In this document: positions 13,092 through 25,065 of the stretch, one piece after another | Layout of the letters: each line of letters opens with the position of its first letter | Position numbering within the stretch: the stretch's first letter is position 1 | Source of the DNA: Straminergon stramineum | Taxonomy: Eukaryota; Streptophyta; Bryopsida; Hypnales; Calliergonaceae | Assembly: GCA_963920665.1 (NCBI GenBank) | Contig: OY987264.1 | Coordinates: 45,752,326 to 45,816,325, forward strand | Direction of reading: 5' to 3' | DNA: 64,000 bases | Program-made: the position numbers and the translations under genes | The notes under the pieces: generated by a model | The model's input: the letters and a program-made list of their open reading frames with translations, nothing else | The model's database searches: none | What the model was told of the DNA's origin: nothing

Positions 13092-13325
13092 TCAATTCTA
13101 CTCGGATACTATGCCAAATATACCAAGCCTAAAACCTTGTTGTCCAAACTTAAATCTATTACCTTGTGGTAATTCACATTTACAAATACATCAACATGAA
13201 CATTTACAATCACAATCAAGTTTCAAACAATTCGGTGTGATTTACAATCAATGGATGAAAGTGACATGAGGAGACATAGAATATCCTCCTCACAACACCC
13301 ACCTCCCCTCTCATGCGTGCAATTA

Positions 13326-13361
13326 GCCACTTCCAGGTGGACAAAAGACAAGGCGCAAAAG
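13326..13361 (-). promoter_or_regulatory. Conserved 5' leader block (A3 copy)
   Basis: On the coding strand this block reads like TTGCGCCTTGTCTTTTGTCC followed by ACCTGGAAGTGGC. Closely similar blocks sit in the same relative place and orientation before B1 (15597-15632) and A4 (41650-41685). It lies between the array and the gene, about 235 bp upstream of the A3 ATG. Promoter or 5' UTR role is inferred from position only. Confidence 0.5.
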
Positions 13362-13665
13362 GGAAAGATGGGAGACTGCAGGTTTAGGGTCCGATTTTGT
13401 ACCTGCAGTCGCCTCAGGGCGAGCGCGGCTCTGGATGGGGCGCGTGCGGGTCCATAAAGGGGGGCGCGTACAGGTCAGGAAGGCAACCGCAGGTCTAGGA
13501 CTACCGCCAGCGACTGCAGGTGATGGTGACTGCGGGTTTGGGGCAACCACGGGTGAGGGGAACTCCAACTGGGCGCACATGCGGGTCTAGCGCAACCGTG
13601 ACTGGGGACGGGTGCGGGTTTGGGGCGACCGTGGGTCCCAAACCCCCGACCGCGACGGCACATGC
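13362..13665 (-). repeat. GCAGTCGCC-type tandem array upstream of A3
   Basis: G-rich on the plus strand (gcgggtctagcgcaaccg, ggcgaccgtgggt, gactgcaggt), hence C-rich GCAGTCGCC/GCGGTTGCC units in the sense of the minus-strand gene A3. Units are degenerate and 20-30 bp apart. ORFs across it are repeat artefacts. Confidence 0.8.
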
Positions 13666-13918
13666 CTTCACTGAATAGTGAAATTAGATTGCCTTAACAA
13701 TTAGATTGACTTACCCCCAAATGAACCATGCAAAGAATTCATATTCAAACCCAAATGCATGGAAGTAGGTGATGTGTATGTACAATACTCAATATTTTGG
13801 GTCCAAACATGCACTTCACATTAAAAATAGTTTGTACACTTGCATTGCTTTTCCAAAATGAGATCCACAAAAGGTGGTCAACGTTACTATTCCCGCTAGA
13901 AAATTATTACATCAAATC

Positions 13919-15493
13919 CTATGAGAAGACAAAGTCCCGAAAGATGAATTCAGGTGGTTTCATGAACCATGGTTTACCTATGAGGAGGTCCACCACTTGC
14001 GCACATGTTGGTCTTTTGTTAACATCAGGATGAGCTAGTTCACGTAACTTCATGGCAAAGTACCTTGATGACTCATGATTTCTAAATAAGTCCTTGTCGT
14101 ATTCAACCATGTGTTCTATGTTCATGCGTTGGGTCAACTTTCCAATCGAAGAAGAGTCGGACTTCACCGAATATTTGTAGGTCGCTTTCATCACATCTAG
14201 ACTCGTATCTGAATCCTCTGGCCCAAACAAATAGAACAACTCTGGAGTTGCCCACCAACGGCCCATCCTCTCAGCATCAAGTTTTTCCTGGTTTTCATAT
14301 CCAAAATGCGAGGGAGCTCCTTCTTGAATACGACTTGCAATTCCCCAATCACAAATCCCAATGTTGATCTCTTCGTCCGAGAAGGGGAGATAATGCAACA
14401 ATATGTTCACAGGTGACAGGTCATTGTGTAGCACCCCTGCATTGTGCACGAGACTTGTCACATAAACTAGGGCCTACGCCAACTTCGCCTTGTGTCTTCG
14501 AAAGAGGCTAATTTCTTTTTGATGTTGGCCTGTAAGTTGCTTGACCAACTTGATTTCATGCCATTACGCATGCGGCACCACCTTCTCATTCAAATGAAGC
14601 AACTCTTTGAAATTACCACCATTCCACCACAAAGTGTATGCTTCCATTGTTTGGTCATCGACAGCTAGGAATTTAATAATGGCCGGATGATTCAACGGGC
14701 ATACCAAAGCCTCCACTAACCGTTCCACCCTCGCATTGCGTTTGTTCCTTTGCTTTGACAATTTCCCCGCAAAATGTACATGTGCTAGGATCATGGACAT
14801 CCCTTCAATGTGTACCTTGCGCACCTTTGCATATCCTCCTTGACGGTCAAATCTAGTAAGTGGGACCACCTTAGCCTTTGAGTAGACCCACATGATACAT
14901 GAACCACTATCTCTTGTAAATGCAGCCTTCAATGCATCCGTCTGCCACCCCATACCCCTAGCTTTGGACCTTGACAATCTTTTTGCTGCAATTTGCCACC
15001 AATCCATCTTCTCACGGAACTCCTGGGCCCTATCCGTTTCTCCAAATCCAGGCACTATAGGTCGCAACTCAAGCATCAACTTCTTGGTGTTGAATATACT
15101 AGTTTGTAGGCAATTGCCAATCCACGTTTGCCATTGGTTGAAATACACTTCATCCACATCTGCATAGTCCGAAGATTCCTTGCATTTCCTTATAATAAAT
15201 TCCTCCAACTCATCCTTCAAGGATTGGATGCCTGCTTCTTTATTTCTCAAGTATTTCCTCTCCAAATATTGTACACTCTTTTTCTCATACCATTGGAGAC
15301 AAGCCTCATGCGCATAGGTCGTATATCATGCTAGAGGATAGGTAGTGTCCTTATCGTGTCTTGTCTTGGATGGTCCGGCATCTCCAATTACCTCCTTGGT
15401 AGTTATATTTACAACAAATGCTGCAAGATTATCAAGGTCCTTCTCCCAAGCCGATATCTAACCCGTACTACTTCCTTCCTTTGAAGTAGACAT
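13919..15493 (-). pseudogene. Family B copy B1: divergent protein-kinase-like protein with four nonsense codons
   Basis: I extend the gene to the ATG at 15493 because the frame is continuous for 525 codons to the TAG at 13919 with no indel. In-frame stops: TAG near 15458, TGA near 15340, TAA at 14564 and TAG at 14474. Kinase features: glycine loop QGGYAKVRKV, FAGKLSK for the VAIK lysine, NHPAIIKFLAV before strand 4, catalytic loop LHNDLSPVNILL (HRD to HND, with Lys replaced by Ser), GICDWG in place of DFG, RWWATPE for the APE region and NKRPTCAQVVDLL near the end. The nucleotide-binding Lys, catalytic Asp, Asn and metal Asp are kept, so an intact relative could be an active atypical kinase. 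The 14474 stop replaces the Trp seen in B2 (ELAWALVH). About 150 N-terminal residues have no domain I recognise. Confidence 0.8.
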
Positions 15494-15596
15494 GGTCCTC
15501 TTTTGAAAAATGAGGCGTTCTTGACTTGAACTTGGAGAGAAAAATGGGCAAAAACTTCCCCTTTTGAAATCACCTTGGCCCACGAGCACACATTCA

Positions 15597-15632
15597 GCCA
15601 CTTCAAGGTAGATGAAAGCCAATGCGCAAGAC
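15597..15632 (-). promoter_or_regulatory. Conserved 5' leader block (B1 copy)
   Basis: Coding-strand sequence TTGCGCATTGGCTTTCATCT followed by ACCTTGAAGTGGC, very close to the A3 and A4 blocks although the downstream genes are not homologous. It lies about 100 bp upstream of the B1 ATG. Role inferred from position and conservation only. Confidence 0.5.
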
Positions 15633-15635
15633 CAA

Positions 15636-15795
15636 GAATGGCAACCGTAGGTCTGGGCGACTGCTTAAGTACCCGAGGTTGCCTTGGGGCACGTGCGGGT
15701 CTGGCGCATGCAAAATGGGCGACTGCAGGTTCCAAAGGTGCTTGCGAATGGAGGCGACCGTTCGTGTGGGGGCGACCGCAGGTCAAAAAAGGATG
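15636..15795 (-). repeat. GCAGTCGCC-type array upstream of B1
   Basis: G-rich plus strand (ggcaaccgtaggtctgggcgactgc, ggcgactgcaggtt, gggggcgaccgcaggtc), giving C-rich GCAGTCGCC units in the sense of B1. Short version of the arrays at 44250 and 17260. Confidence 0.75.
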
Positions 15796-15799
15796 GACC

Positions 15800-17040
15800 A
15801 TCCTAAATAATAGCTAAAAGAAACCTTGATATGGGGTAGAAACATTGGCATTATAACTTCCCACTTCTATTTCGCTTGCTTTCAAATAAAATCATAAGAC
15901 CACTATGATATGGTCTAGAATGTGGAATTAGATTTTGAGTTGTTTCTTTATGGTTCCAAATATATGTCTACAATGTTCACAAAGAAAAAAAAGGAAAGGG
16001 CCAAAACGGAAAAAGGGAATCAGAAATATAAAAGTATGGGACATGATTGACTTCTATTGAAACAAAAAGGGAGAACTTGAAATACTTACATTCTACCATT
16101 GCATAATAATATTATAGAGGTTACTTTAGAAGTGTCCAAAGTCTTCTTCTAATTTCTTCAAGTTTGCTCTACATTGAACATGAATTCGGCTTTTTTACAC
16201 AACCCTAAACCCTTTTGGGGTGGAAGAGGTCATAAATGCAAACAAACATGTTGTAGAGCACATTGAAATGAACAACAAATGAAGCATATACACATCAAGT
16301 CAAAAGATTGTTGTCCTTGATGAAGACATTGTTCAAACCATCAAGGGTGTTTGAATGCTATCATTTCTTTTTTTTGCATGCCAATCCTTCAAAATTGGTC
16401 ACCCACAAGATACAAGAAATTTCTAAATGGACAAGTGAGACACCTTTGAAACCATCTTTCTTAGACGTTGTAAATTGTTAAGTTACAAATTATAAATGCG
16501 GTCTTCAGAAATAAACTTTCCAAGGAGGACCACCCCTTCTTATACTACAAAATTTACAAGATGAAGAGATGCTCTTCTATCCTGTGTAGAGAGTTTCTAT
16601 CATTTATGGACTCAAAATTAGCCACCTCATCGTTTAAAGATGAAGAACCGTCACATGCAAATCCTTATACAATGTACGATTTCTTTGGCTAAGTATTCTA
16701 TAGAGGACATTCAATATGTTCTTGTAAAAGCTATCCAAGGTTTCCTTCAACTTTTGTATACAAAAAATGATCTCTCTCCAAAGAGACAAAACGTCAAGTT
16801 CGGTCACTCCAATAGGTGAGTAGGAAACATCATTTGATTCCCAAGATTTCGGAGATGTACTATGAGGGTTGAGACGGTCAGTATTGAATTTAGAACGGAG
16901 ATGTATGAGGTGCAAGGTTGCACCAAAGATGCTCCTGTCCGAAATTCAATACTGATTTCTTATGACTCTCATGGACCATCCCCTAGACCTTGAGAATGAA
17001 ATCACCTTCCCTCCCACATACCACAAAGAATTAGCTTGAC
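15800..17040. other. Gene-free AT-rich interval
   Basis: No coding region with a recognisable domain. The ORF at 16634-16915 (minus) is short and isolated. No tandem repeat was seen. Confidence 0.55.
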
Positions 17041-17155
17041 GTCTCTTATTTTTTTTGGCGGTTGGCTACAAGAACCAAACCAAATTGATCTCATTGGGGA
17101 TCAAACCCGAGACCTCCACAAGAAAAATGACTTCCAGGAAGCCAATAACTTCCAT
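17040..17155 (-). repeat. tRNA-derived SINE-like fragment
   Basis: On the minus strand GTCTCGGGTTTGATCCCC fits a pol III B box (GGTTYRANNCC). TTGGCTTCCTGG about 35-40 nt 5' of it is a weak A-box candidate. It does not fold as a full tRNA by eye. Ends undefined. Confidence 0.35.
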
Positions 17156-17254
17156 GCATCACCCGAAGATGCCTTGAAGACCCCAAGGTCCTAATGAAGT
17201 GACTTGTTCTTGGATGTTAAAAGTTGAACTCGTTATACTTATTAAAACTTCTTT

Positions 17255-17950
17255 GGATTGGAAGGCACGCCCCCACCCGTGGTCACCCAGGACTTGAAGT
17301 CGCCCCCTACCTACGGTCGCCCCCCATTCCACCAAATTGGACTGGAAACCACCAGGACCTGAAGTCGCCCCCACCCACGGTTGCCCAAGACCTAAAGTCG
17401 CCCCCCACCCGCGGTCGCCCCCCCCATCCACCAAATTGGACTCGAAACCACCAAAACAAATGACCGCGCCCCCACCCGCAGTCGCCCGGGACCTGAACTC
17501 GCCCCCCACGTGCAGTCGCACCCCATTCCACCAAACTACACTCTACAACCACCAGCACCTAAAGTCGCCCCTGCTCGCGATCGCCCAGGACCTGAACTCG
17601 CCCCCCACCCACAGTCGCACCCCATTCCACCAAATTGGGCTCAACAACACCAAGCCAAAAATCCAACCTCCACCCGCGATTGCCCAGGACTTGAACTCGC
17701 CCCCCACCCGAAGTCACCCAAGACCTGAACTTGCCCACCACCCGCAGTCACACCTCATTCTACCAAATTGGGCTCAACAATACCAAGCCAGAAATCCAAC
17801 CCCCACCTGCGGTCGCCCAGGACCTAAAGTCGCCCCCCACCCGCAGACGCCCCATTCCACCAAACTGGGCTCAACAAAACCAAGCCACAAGACCAAGCGC
17901 CCACCCGTGGTCGCCCAGGACCTGAACTTGCCCCCCACCAGCAGTCACCT
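17255..17950 (+). repeat. Orphan GCAGTCGCC/GCGGTCGCCC array, about 0.7 kb
   Basis: The longest array of this class. Units of the type CACCCGCGGTCGCCC and ACCTGAACTCGCCCCCC alternate with CATTCCACCAAATTGG blocks, so there is a higher-order unit of roughly 80-120 bp. C-rich on the plus strand. Unlike the arrays before A2, A3, B1, A4 and hAT-2, no gene follows on the plus strand; the next gene (18827-21676) runs towards it. The open frame 17337-17987 is a proline-rich artefact of the repeat. Confidence 0.85.
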
Positions 17951-18284
17951 CTATCTTAAAGTCACGCCAATCCCTAAACCAACGTAGCAGAAGATGTGAG
18001 CCATCTCCAATACTAATGAAGTTAGACTTAATTAACACAATATTCATTATTTTGGGAGGTTTAGACTCTCTCAAAATAATGTTATCCATTTAGATGCTAA
18101 AAACTAAGATTTCGTTTTAGCCAATTTAGTTGACAAATGTTAAGTTTATTAATTCGAAAGTAGAATTTCCATTAAAATGAGAGTTTTTAGGGTTAATAAG
18201 CCCCGCATTACATTTTGTTCATTGTGAGAAGAAAACTCCGATTCATATAAGTGAAGTTCATGTCCTAGACTAAACACCAAGTCA

Positions 18285-18480
18285 TGACCTCTGCGGTTGG
18301 TTGTAAGGAGTTGTATATGTCATTCAAGTGGTCCGGGTTCGATTCCTATTGAATTCGTCTGAGCGCGCGATTTGTACACATGACTTGGTGTTGCTAAGTG
18401 AGATTCGCAGGCAAGAAAGTTGTAACAACCAACCCAACCCCTACCCAAAATGTGACAAGTGCTTTACACGTTAACAAAAT
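18285..18480 (+). repeat. tRNA-derived SINE-like fragment
   Basis: GTCCGGGTTCGATTCC matches a pol III B box, with ACCTCTGCGGTTGG about 40 nt upstream as a weak A box. A CCAACCCAACCCCTACCC tract follows near 18430. Related to but distinct from the fragment at 17040. Boundaries uncertain; a decayed tRNA is an alternative. Confidence 0.35.
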
Positions 18481-18826
18481 AAAAGGTGGGTATACCCACT
18501 ATCCTTTTGGTCGAAATGGATGTACATTTTCAAATGACATGTGTATAACAATAATTATCTAAACAACTTCATTGAATAATATAGAATATCAAACACCATA
18601 AGACAATACATAGAATAATACTATATGTACTTGTAATTGTTCTATACACACATAATATATTTTGGCTAACATATATGCAATACCAAACAATAATATAAAA
18701 TCAATCAAGTGAACCCTATTTCATGTACTATAAAATTTAAATTCCAATTACTACACAAATAATGACGATGTGCTACTACATTATTACAAAATGTGTAGTA
18801 CATATACACAACCATATCTTTGGTTA

Positions 18827-21676
18827 TCAAGTGTACGATGCGAGAATCTGGTTGATGACTTCAATTTGAACAGTCGGAATCTTGATTAAGCAATGGATGG
18901 TGTCCTTCCTTATAGTAGAACTCCATGCTGTCATTAGAGCGTTTGTGTGCTCCCAAACCGGCGGCTCAATTTCATCGACCTTCCAACGCAAACCTCTATC
19001 GTTGCCCCATCCAGTGTAGTTGTCTTGAACTTCCTTACTTCTTGATGTTGGACGGAAATATTGAATGAGGATGCAATTCGGTTTCTCTGGATTACTATTA
19101 GGATCTGACAATGCCCTTGCAATCCAAACAGGTCAATTGTCACCATCCGTGGGGCGAACTGCAACAAAGTACCCATTGTACAAATCACGCCCCACCCTAA
19201 ACGATGGTTCTGGACGACTAGATCGAGGCCCAACGTATGCTTCATCCTCTGCAAACTCTTCACGGTCCTCGCCATCATCCCCTAATTGTTCCACTCGTGT
19301 TCGTTGAACACGTGTTTTGGGCCAAAAACCGTCTCGCAAAACTGTAGAGCTTGGTAACGGTTCTTGCATTGCTACCCTCACATCACGCCAATAGTGAACC
19401 AAATGCTCATACCGCCTTCGGTATTCTCCAGTAACATCTGCATTACACAAGTTCTCCCAGTACTTCTCAAATCCAGATATACCTTTCACAATGTCATTGG
19501 CGCCTTTCATTTCCATAGGTTGTACTGGCATGGGTACTCCATGGGGCCACTGACTTTGCCCTTCATCATCTTCTTTCCACAACTTAATGGGCCTACCATT
19601 TTTCCCTTTCCAATCTACATCAGTGCACTTCAACTTGTACTTCATGACTGGAATTCCATCTGAATCTAGGTAGAACTTCACTTGTTGTAGCTTTGTGTGC
19701 CCAATTAGAATATCGTCACCATCAATAAATGAACCAGTAATGAACCCCTTGAAATCGGGCACCTCTTCAATTAGATGTAGGATAGTAGGAATGGATTCTA
19801 CATCCATGAACGACTTCATGAGCGCAAGGACAGTCGGAAAACTCTCCTTCTTCAGAAGCATACTCCATCTCCCAAACAAAGCATCTATGTCGTCATGAGT
19901 ATGACCAACAATCATGAAACTCACATACACTTCACGAAAGATCTTGTTCGCGACTAGTAGAGACCAAAAACAATATACATATCTATTTTTGTTGTCCCCG
20001 TTGGCATTGTCCATTTGCATGTTCAGAATAGGCGGTAATGGTGTTGCTAGAAGTAAAGGTTCTGGTGGCGGGGGTAGTGATGCTAGACACATTTCCTTAT
20101 CCTTGAGCACTGCTCTAAACAAAGATGTCGCCCCTACATTTTCAAACAACTTCCTAGAAGATGACGTCGGTGCTTCTTCAAGGTCTCGCAACAACTTTGC
20201 CATTGACCCAATGGTGTAATTTGAATCATGCTTAAAGAGATCCAAACCATAATGTGCATAGCGGACATCAGCATGACCATGCGCAATCATGCCAGTGACG
20301 AACACAGGCAACTTCGTTAAACCATCAAGGTCCTTACTTTTATGGGAAAAGATTGGAGAAGCTGTTTTTGCATGATCCATCTTGTTGTGCATGATTGTAA
20401 GACATTCATGTGGAGATGTTTGAGACCAATATCGGTTCGCATAATAGAGCTCCCTATGCGCGCGAGCCTTGGCAAGGTGTTTGTCCAGTCTCGTCGACCA
20501 CAACAGAGCACTTTCAGACCCAGAAAGAGCACCCTTCACGAGCTCACATAATTTGTCACAAACAGCGCATCGAGCAAAGTTGTCTCCGGGTTGCTTCACA
20601 TCATACTGAAGGAACTTAGTAGACATGATCTTACTCAAGTTCAATGTTGAAAACTCCTTCAGTCCGAAAGCCACATTCACTTCGTTGATTTTTGCCATCT
20701 GACCCTTCCACTGAAATGTAGTCGGCAGAATTTTTGACACGATTTTTTCTCCTAATTTCAGCGTGTGGGATTTATGTGGCATGTGATCCGCTTCCTTTTC
20801 TAAGATGCACTTCAAAGTTATAGACGCTTGTTCCGTATGTTGCCTTGGCTTCAACATTCCCAAATTACCATGGTCCCTGGCTTCCCGACCATCCTTCATG
20901 GCGTATTTTTTGTAGCGGTAGAATGTAGACTTTGGAACCCCAGCAATATGCATCCAAGCTCGCATGCACACATCTATCCCATCTATCGTGACCACCCTTC
21001 TCCCTCGTGAATCACGATGCATCTACCTATGTACTTCAGTCTTGAGATACGCTCTATGCTTGAACGTAAAATTTTGGTACATGTGAAGGCGGAAAGCTCG
21101 AAATCCTCGAATCTTCTCTCTTGGAAACGGCTAGACGTAGTTTTTACTACAACAAACTTTACTCGACACCATATTGATGGACTCTTGACTGAGGAGGTCT
21201 TTCATTTTGATCCATGTCTCGCGCGGCAGCTTTCGAATAGTACTTGAATATGGTCGGCTACTCTTCGATGACGGTGGATTTGCACAAATCGCTTGGAGAT
21301 GGTTGTAATTATCCTTGATTGCATGGTCATGCAGACTTGCCCCACGATAGTGCACAAGCTTAATATCCCAAGCTACTAAAGCACATACCCGCTCTTAGGG
21401 GATGTCTTCTTCAGAATGAGTCTTCGAGATGTGTACTGCCACATGAGTGTCCCCAAGGGAACCATCAGCACTGAGGACTAGATCCGAGTTCACACTATGG
21501 CAAATGCCTTCACCAACAAGAGTTCCCGCATTGTTGTATAGAGTAACAACACTTGTATTCCAATATCGTCTTGGAAATCCTTTGCACTTTGGAATGTCAA
21601 CCTCCATTTCGTCTTGCCCTTGCACTTCATCATCAGACCAGACAATACTGTTGAAGGGGACATCTTCAGAACTCAT
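18827..21676 (-). pseudogene. DUF7869-type putative transposase, indel-free with four nonsense codons
   Basis: One continuous 950-codon frame from ATG 21676 to the stop at 18827, interrupted by TAA at 21395, TAG at 21131, TAG at about 21023 and TGA at 19133. Numbering from 21022, residues 1-40 include VCMRAWMHIAGVPKSTFYRY, a helix-turn-helix-like region typical of the N-terminal side of this family. A CAVC..C pair lies near 152-158. The DUF7869 core has MDHAKT at 216-221, MDNANGDNKN at 337-346 and GHTHDDID at 373-380, a spaced D...DN...H.D pattern resembling an RNase-H-like nuclease. After the TGA the frame continues with PVWIARAL and a WKVDEIEPPVWE tail. I believe DUF7869 is transposon-associated; that it is the transposase is inference. 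A palindrome-bearing tandem repeat lies upstream (21860-22750). Confidence 0.78.
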
Positions 21677-21859
21677 TTTACCTATACTTGTACATACAAA
21701 TAATGTGGTACCGAGTTATACATGAATGTTCTCAAATGAAACAAACAGAATAAGGTATTCAAATTGATTGTAATAGGTAGAGTCAACCTAAATAGGAAAC
21801 ATTGAAAAGTACATAAAAAGGTCTACAAACAAAAGTCTCCAAGTTATATTCAGATCTCT

Positions 21860-22750
21860 TAAGCTAGACAAATGGATTAATCTGGTTAGATCGACTCGAC
21901 CTAATCTGTAGAACGTACGAATCAATACCCAGACAATAAAAATAGTAGATCATTGAAACTTTTTAAAAGTATTTTCAACCCATATTCATTAATAACATGA
22001 TTGACACATCTATGATTTATCCGGAATGTGTCAATTTAGAAATGGTTTTGTTCATTGGTTGAAAGCGACGTGTAGTTTAGGTCATCTCGACCTACAAGTG
22101 CACAATCAGTTTCTGAGGACTCCATCTTTCATGGACATGAAGATTATCGTTATTTGCAATTACCAACAATTCAACGACATCAATTAAATCGATAAAGCAG
22201 GTTAGGTTGACTCGACCTAATCTGTAAAATTACGAAATCAATACCCAGACAAAAAACAAAGTAGATCATTGTTAATTTTAAAAACAATATTCATTAATAA
22301 CATGATTGACACATTTGTGATTTATCAAGAATGTTTCAATTTTAAAATGGTTTTGTTCTTCGGTTAAAAGCGATAGGAACTTTAGGTCGGCTCGACCTAA
22401 AAGTGCAAACGAAGTTTCTGAGGACTTTGACTTTGATGGACATCCAGATTCTTGTTTTGCAATTAAATCAATTAAGTCCATAGAGCAGGTTAGGTCGACT
22501 CAACCTAATCTGCAGAGCGTTCATATGGAAATCTGAATAATAAATAGAAAATAACAAATCTGTCAACATCAACTACTCTCATAGTTAAAGTAGCAATTAT
22601 AGTCTTCGTCCATTTCAGGTTGACTCGACGTGATCTGTATGCATGAATCGAACTGTTCTCATGTGGTCATTTAGGTCGACTCAACCTAAATATCCCGGAA
22701 TATCCGGAAGACTTAGTATTATTTCATTCTGTTCAAGTGTCCGCATTTCT
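21860..22750. repeat. About 300-bp tandem repeat carrying seven GTCGAC-centred palindromes
   Basis: About three direct units, each roughly 290-317 bp, share blocks such as ATCAATACCCAGACAA, TAACATGATTGACACAT and GTTTCTGAGGACT. Each unit has two palindromes: form a, GGTTAGGTCGACTCGACC then TAATCTG (21884, 22201, 22489, 22614), and form b, TTTAGGTCG.CTCGACCTAAA (22076, 22381, 22669). It begins about 200 bp upstream of the DUF7869 start. The same palindrome recurs at 32.2-38.8 kb in and around gene C. Possible roles are transposase-binding sub-terminal repeats or promoter operators. Confidence 0.85.
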
Positions 22751-23755
22751 CGGCGGTTTTATTAGAGCTATGGAAAACTAAGCTACTCAGTCCAACTTCA
22801 AACCCGAAAACTACAACACTGATACAGAAGGTCCAGCAGTCATCGATTCAATGCAAAACAACATCAACATACAACACAACGAAACAGCAGACGAACAATT
22901 CATTGTGATAGATTATTCACGTCGAGAAATGAAAACCTGGAATCAATTAACTGAAAACCTCAATGCAGACTACAAAAGTGTTTATAGAACCTTACTCAAA
23001 ACGCTCAACTCTACCTTCATGCAGCTGTTTACACCTACAATCCGCAGGGAATGCAGCAAGCAACCTTCAGAAAATGGAACCAAATTGAATCGAAAGGAAG
23101 AAACAGCACGCGGAGGAGAAAACAGAAATCGAAAATGAGAGAAAGAATACCCTAACCCAGACATGCATGGAAGTGGACGACTTCTTGGCGGGAAAAAAGA
23201 AGCGGCAAGTGAAGAAATGAAGTTCGAATTCTTCAATGGCTAGCTGTTAATATCGATTGTTTACAATAAAATCCACTGCATTGTTCACTTTTTTATTTAT
23301 AAAAAGGCATGGACAGCTATTTTCTATTTAAAAATCTATTACCCTCTTTCCGGTCAACAGTATTGTAGAGATTCATTTTCTATTTCAGAGAAAGTCCTTT
23401 AGTTTTGTCATTTCCACAAAGTCCCTCTCATTAATATGATCAGTGGGACCTTCTTATTACTTTAGGCAACAATATTTTGGGACATACACAATGCTAATTT
23501 TAAGGCAGCATGGACTACACATGGTACTTAAAGTAGAGGAGTGTATTATGAATTTTTGTCATTACCCGGGGAAAAAAAACATTTTCGTCTCATGTATATA
23601 TTCTATTCCTCTTACCATTACAGTAGGAACTCCAAATCTTTTTTAAACTAGAAATATGTTGGGACCACAACTCCATGGAATCCAACTCTACTTTTTCACT
23701 ATTACATGTACCTTTTACAGTTTGAGTTTGAGTTTTTTAGTAACAATTATAGATA
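22750..23755. other. Gene-free interval with a TATA-like motif
   Basis: ORFs at 22851-23138 (plus) and 22982-23236 (minus) overlap and show no domain. TTATAAAAAGG near 23296 on the plus strand resembles a TATA box, but no convincing gene follows. Confidence 0.4.
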
Positions 23756-23759
23756 CAAT

Positions 23760-23860
23760 TCAAGGGTTTAGGGTTGGTTTAGGGTTTAGGGTTTAGGGTG
23801 GTTTAGGGTTTTAGGGTTTAGGGTTTAAGGCTTTTAAGGGTTTAGGGGTGCAGGGTTCAG
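23760..23860. repeat. Interstitial plant-type telomere-like repeat
   Basis: Degenerate head-to-tail TTTAGGG units (agggtttagggtttagggt and variants with GGTTTAGGG and TTTTAGGG), about ten units. This is the Arabidopsis-type telomere motif in an internal position. Confidence 0.85.
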
Positions 23861-24970
23861 GTTTCGTGGATTTTTAGGTCATGAATGGACATTTTTGTCT
23901 TACAACTCTTGAGTCAAATTTTATGATGTGGATGATTAGATTTTGTTTTAGTGTAGGGAAGTCCTTTTCATATAAATTTGAAAACTGAATATGCAAATTC
24001 TAAACGATCCTTATTCCTTTCATTGGAAAAAATTAGAACCTAAAAAAATATAGTAGGGCCTTCACTTTGGAATTGTTTTTTTTTTAATATGAAGTATTCG
24101 AATTTGTATCTTTAGGTTATCATAGAATAGTAACACGTACATGTTCTAAAAGCATAAAGAGTACTTTACAGAGTTTTAGAACATGTTAAGAGCTATATTC
24201 TTGTTTTCAAAGTATATTATGAAGATTCCTAAGAAGTGAAAGATGACTACACATACACTCTCATTATAGAGGCTATACTTACAGGAAACATATATTTTTT
24301 GCAAACAGGTATTAGACAAGAAAAAAATTTATGAATTACTAATAATTAAATCACAAATGAAGTGATTATTTTAAAGCTATTTGAAAATCTTGTACATATT
24401 TAAACCCTATTTCATGAAAGGCAAATGAACATGAAATTCATGTGTTCAGCAATTGCATTCTTCGTATTGTTTCTCTATGCACAATGTAAAATGGTGGAAA
24501 AAATAGAATGTAAGTACTATTTATAATTAACGAACACAACTTATAGAAATGTATAATTTCAAGTAGAAAGTGTGAAAGGAAGTGACCCAAGGCGTTAAAA
24601 ATATTGACAGTTCTTTACTAAAAGAAAAAATGTTTCAAAGGACAAGACATAGAATTCATAGGAAAATCTATAGGAAATATGTAATCTACATTTTCAAAAT
24701 ATAGGAATTTCTACAAAGTTATAGGAACATTGATGTTGTATTATATATGTTTAAAAAATTACAATAGAATCCTACACAAAGATGAAGTATAAGCATAGGC
24801 ACTTAAAAAAATGTAGCTTGGACATTGAAAAGTTTTTTAGGGACTAGACATTCATGCACACATTCAAATAATGAAGTTCAATTGTAAGTTCAAAATACTA
24901 GAATGAGTGAACAATGGTGTATTTGTTGCAGCACAGGATAAGTAAATTCCCTATTATGCTCACAAAAATC
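23861..24970. other. Gene-free AT-rich interval
   Basis: Homopolymer-rich AT sequence without a supported coding region or array. Confidence 0.6.
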
Positions 24971-24974
24971 ACTC

Positions 24975-25065
24975 TAGAGCATAACAAAGTGACTCTAAAG
25001 ATCGAACCCACGAGATTCTGTGAAGTATTTACTTGAGTTGGGCGAGTAAGCTCTCTCACCCTCTA
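24975..25065 (-). repeat. tRNA-like/SINE-like fragment at the 3' side of element D
   Basis: On the minus strand CTCGTGGGTTCGATC fits a pol III B box, with GAGAGCTTACTCGCCCAAC upstream of it. It marks the change from GC-richer element D to AT-rich flank. Could equally be a decayed tRNA or a primer-binding region; no matching long terminal repeat was found. Confidence 0.3.

Noticed and set aside
17337..17987. 216-codon proline-rich open frame
   Set aside because: It lies entirely in the GCAGTCGCC-type array; the peptide simply repeats the array and equivalent frames exist over the other arrays.
18285..18480. Functional tRNA gene
   Set aside because: Only the B box is convincing; no acceptor stem or cloverleaf could be drawn, so it is listed as SINE-like.
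21860..22750. Palindromes as animal nuclear-receptor half-sites (AGGTCA-like)
   Set aside because: The match is partial and plants have no such receptors; the full motif is a longer GTCGAC-centred palindrome.
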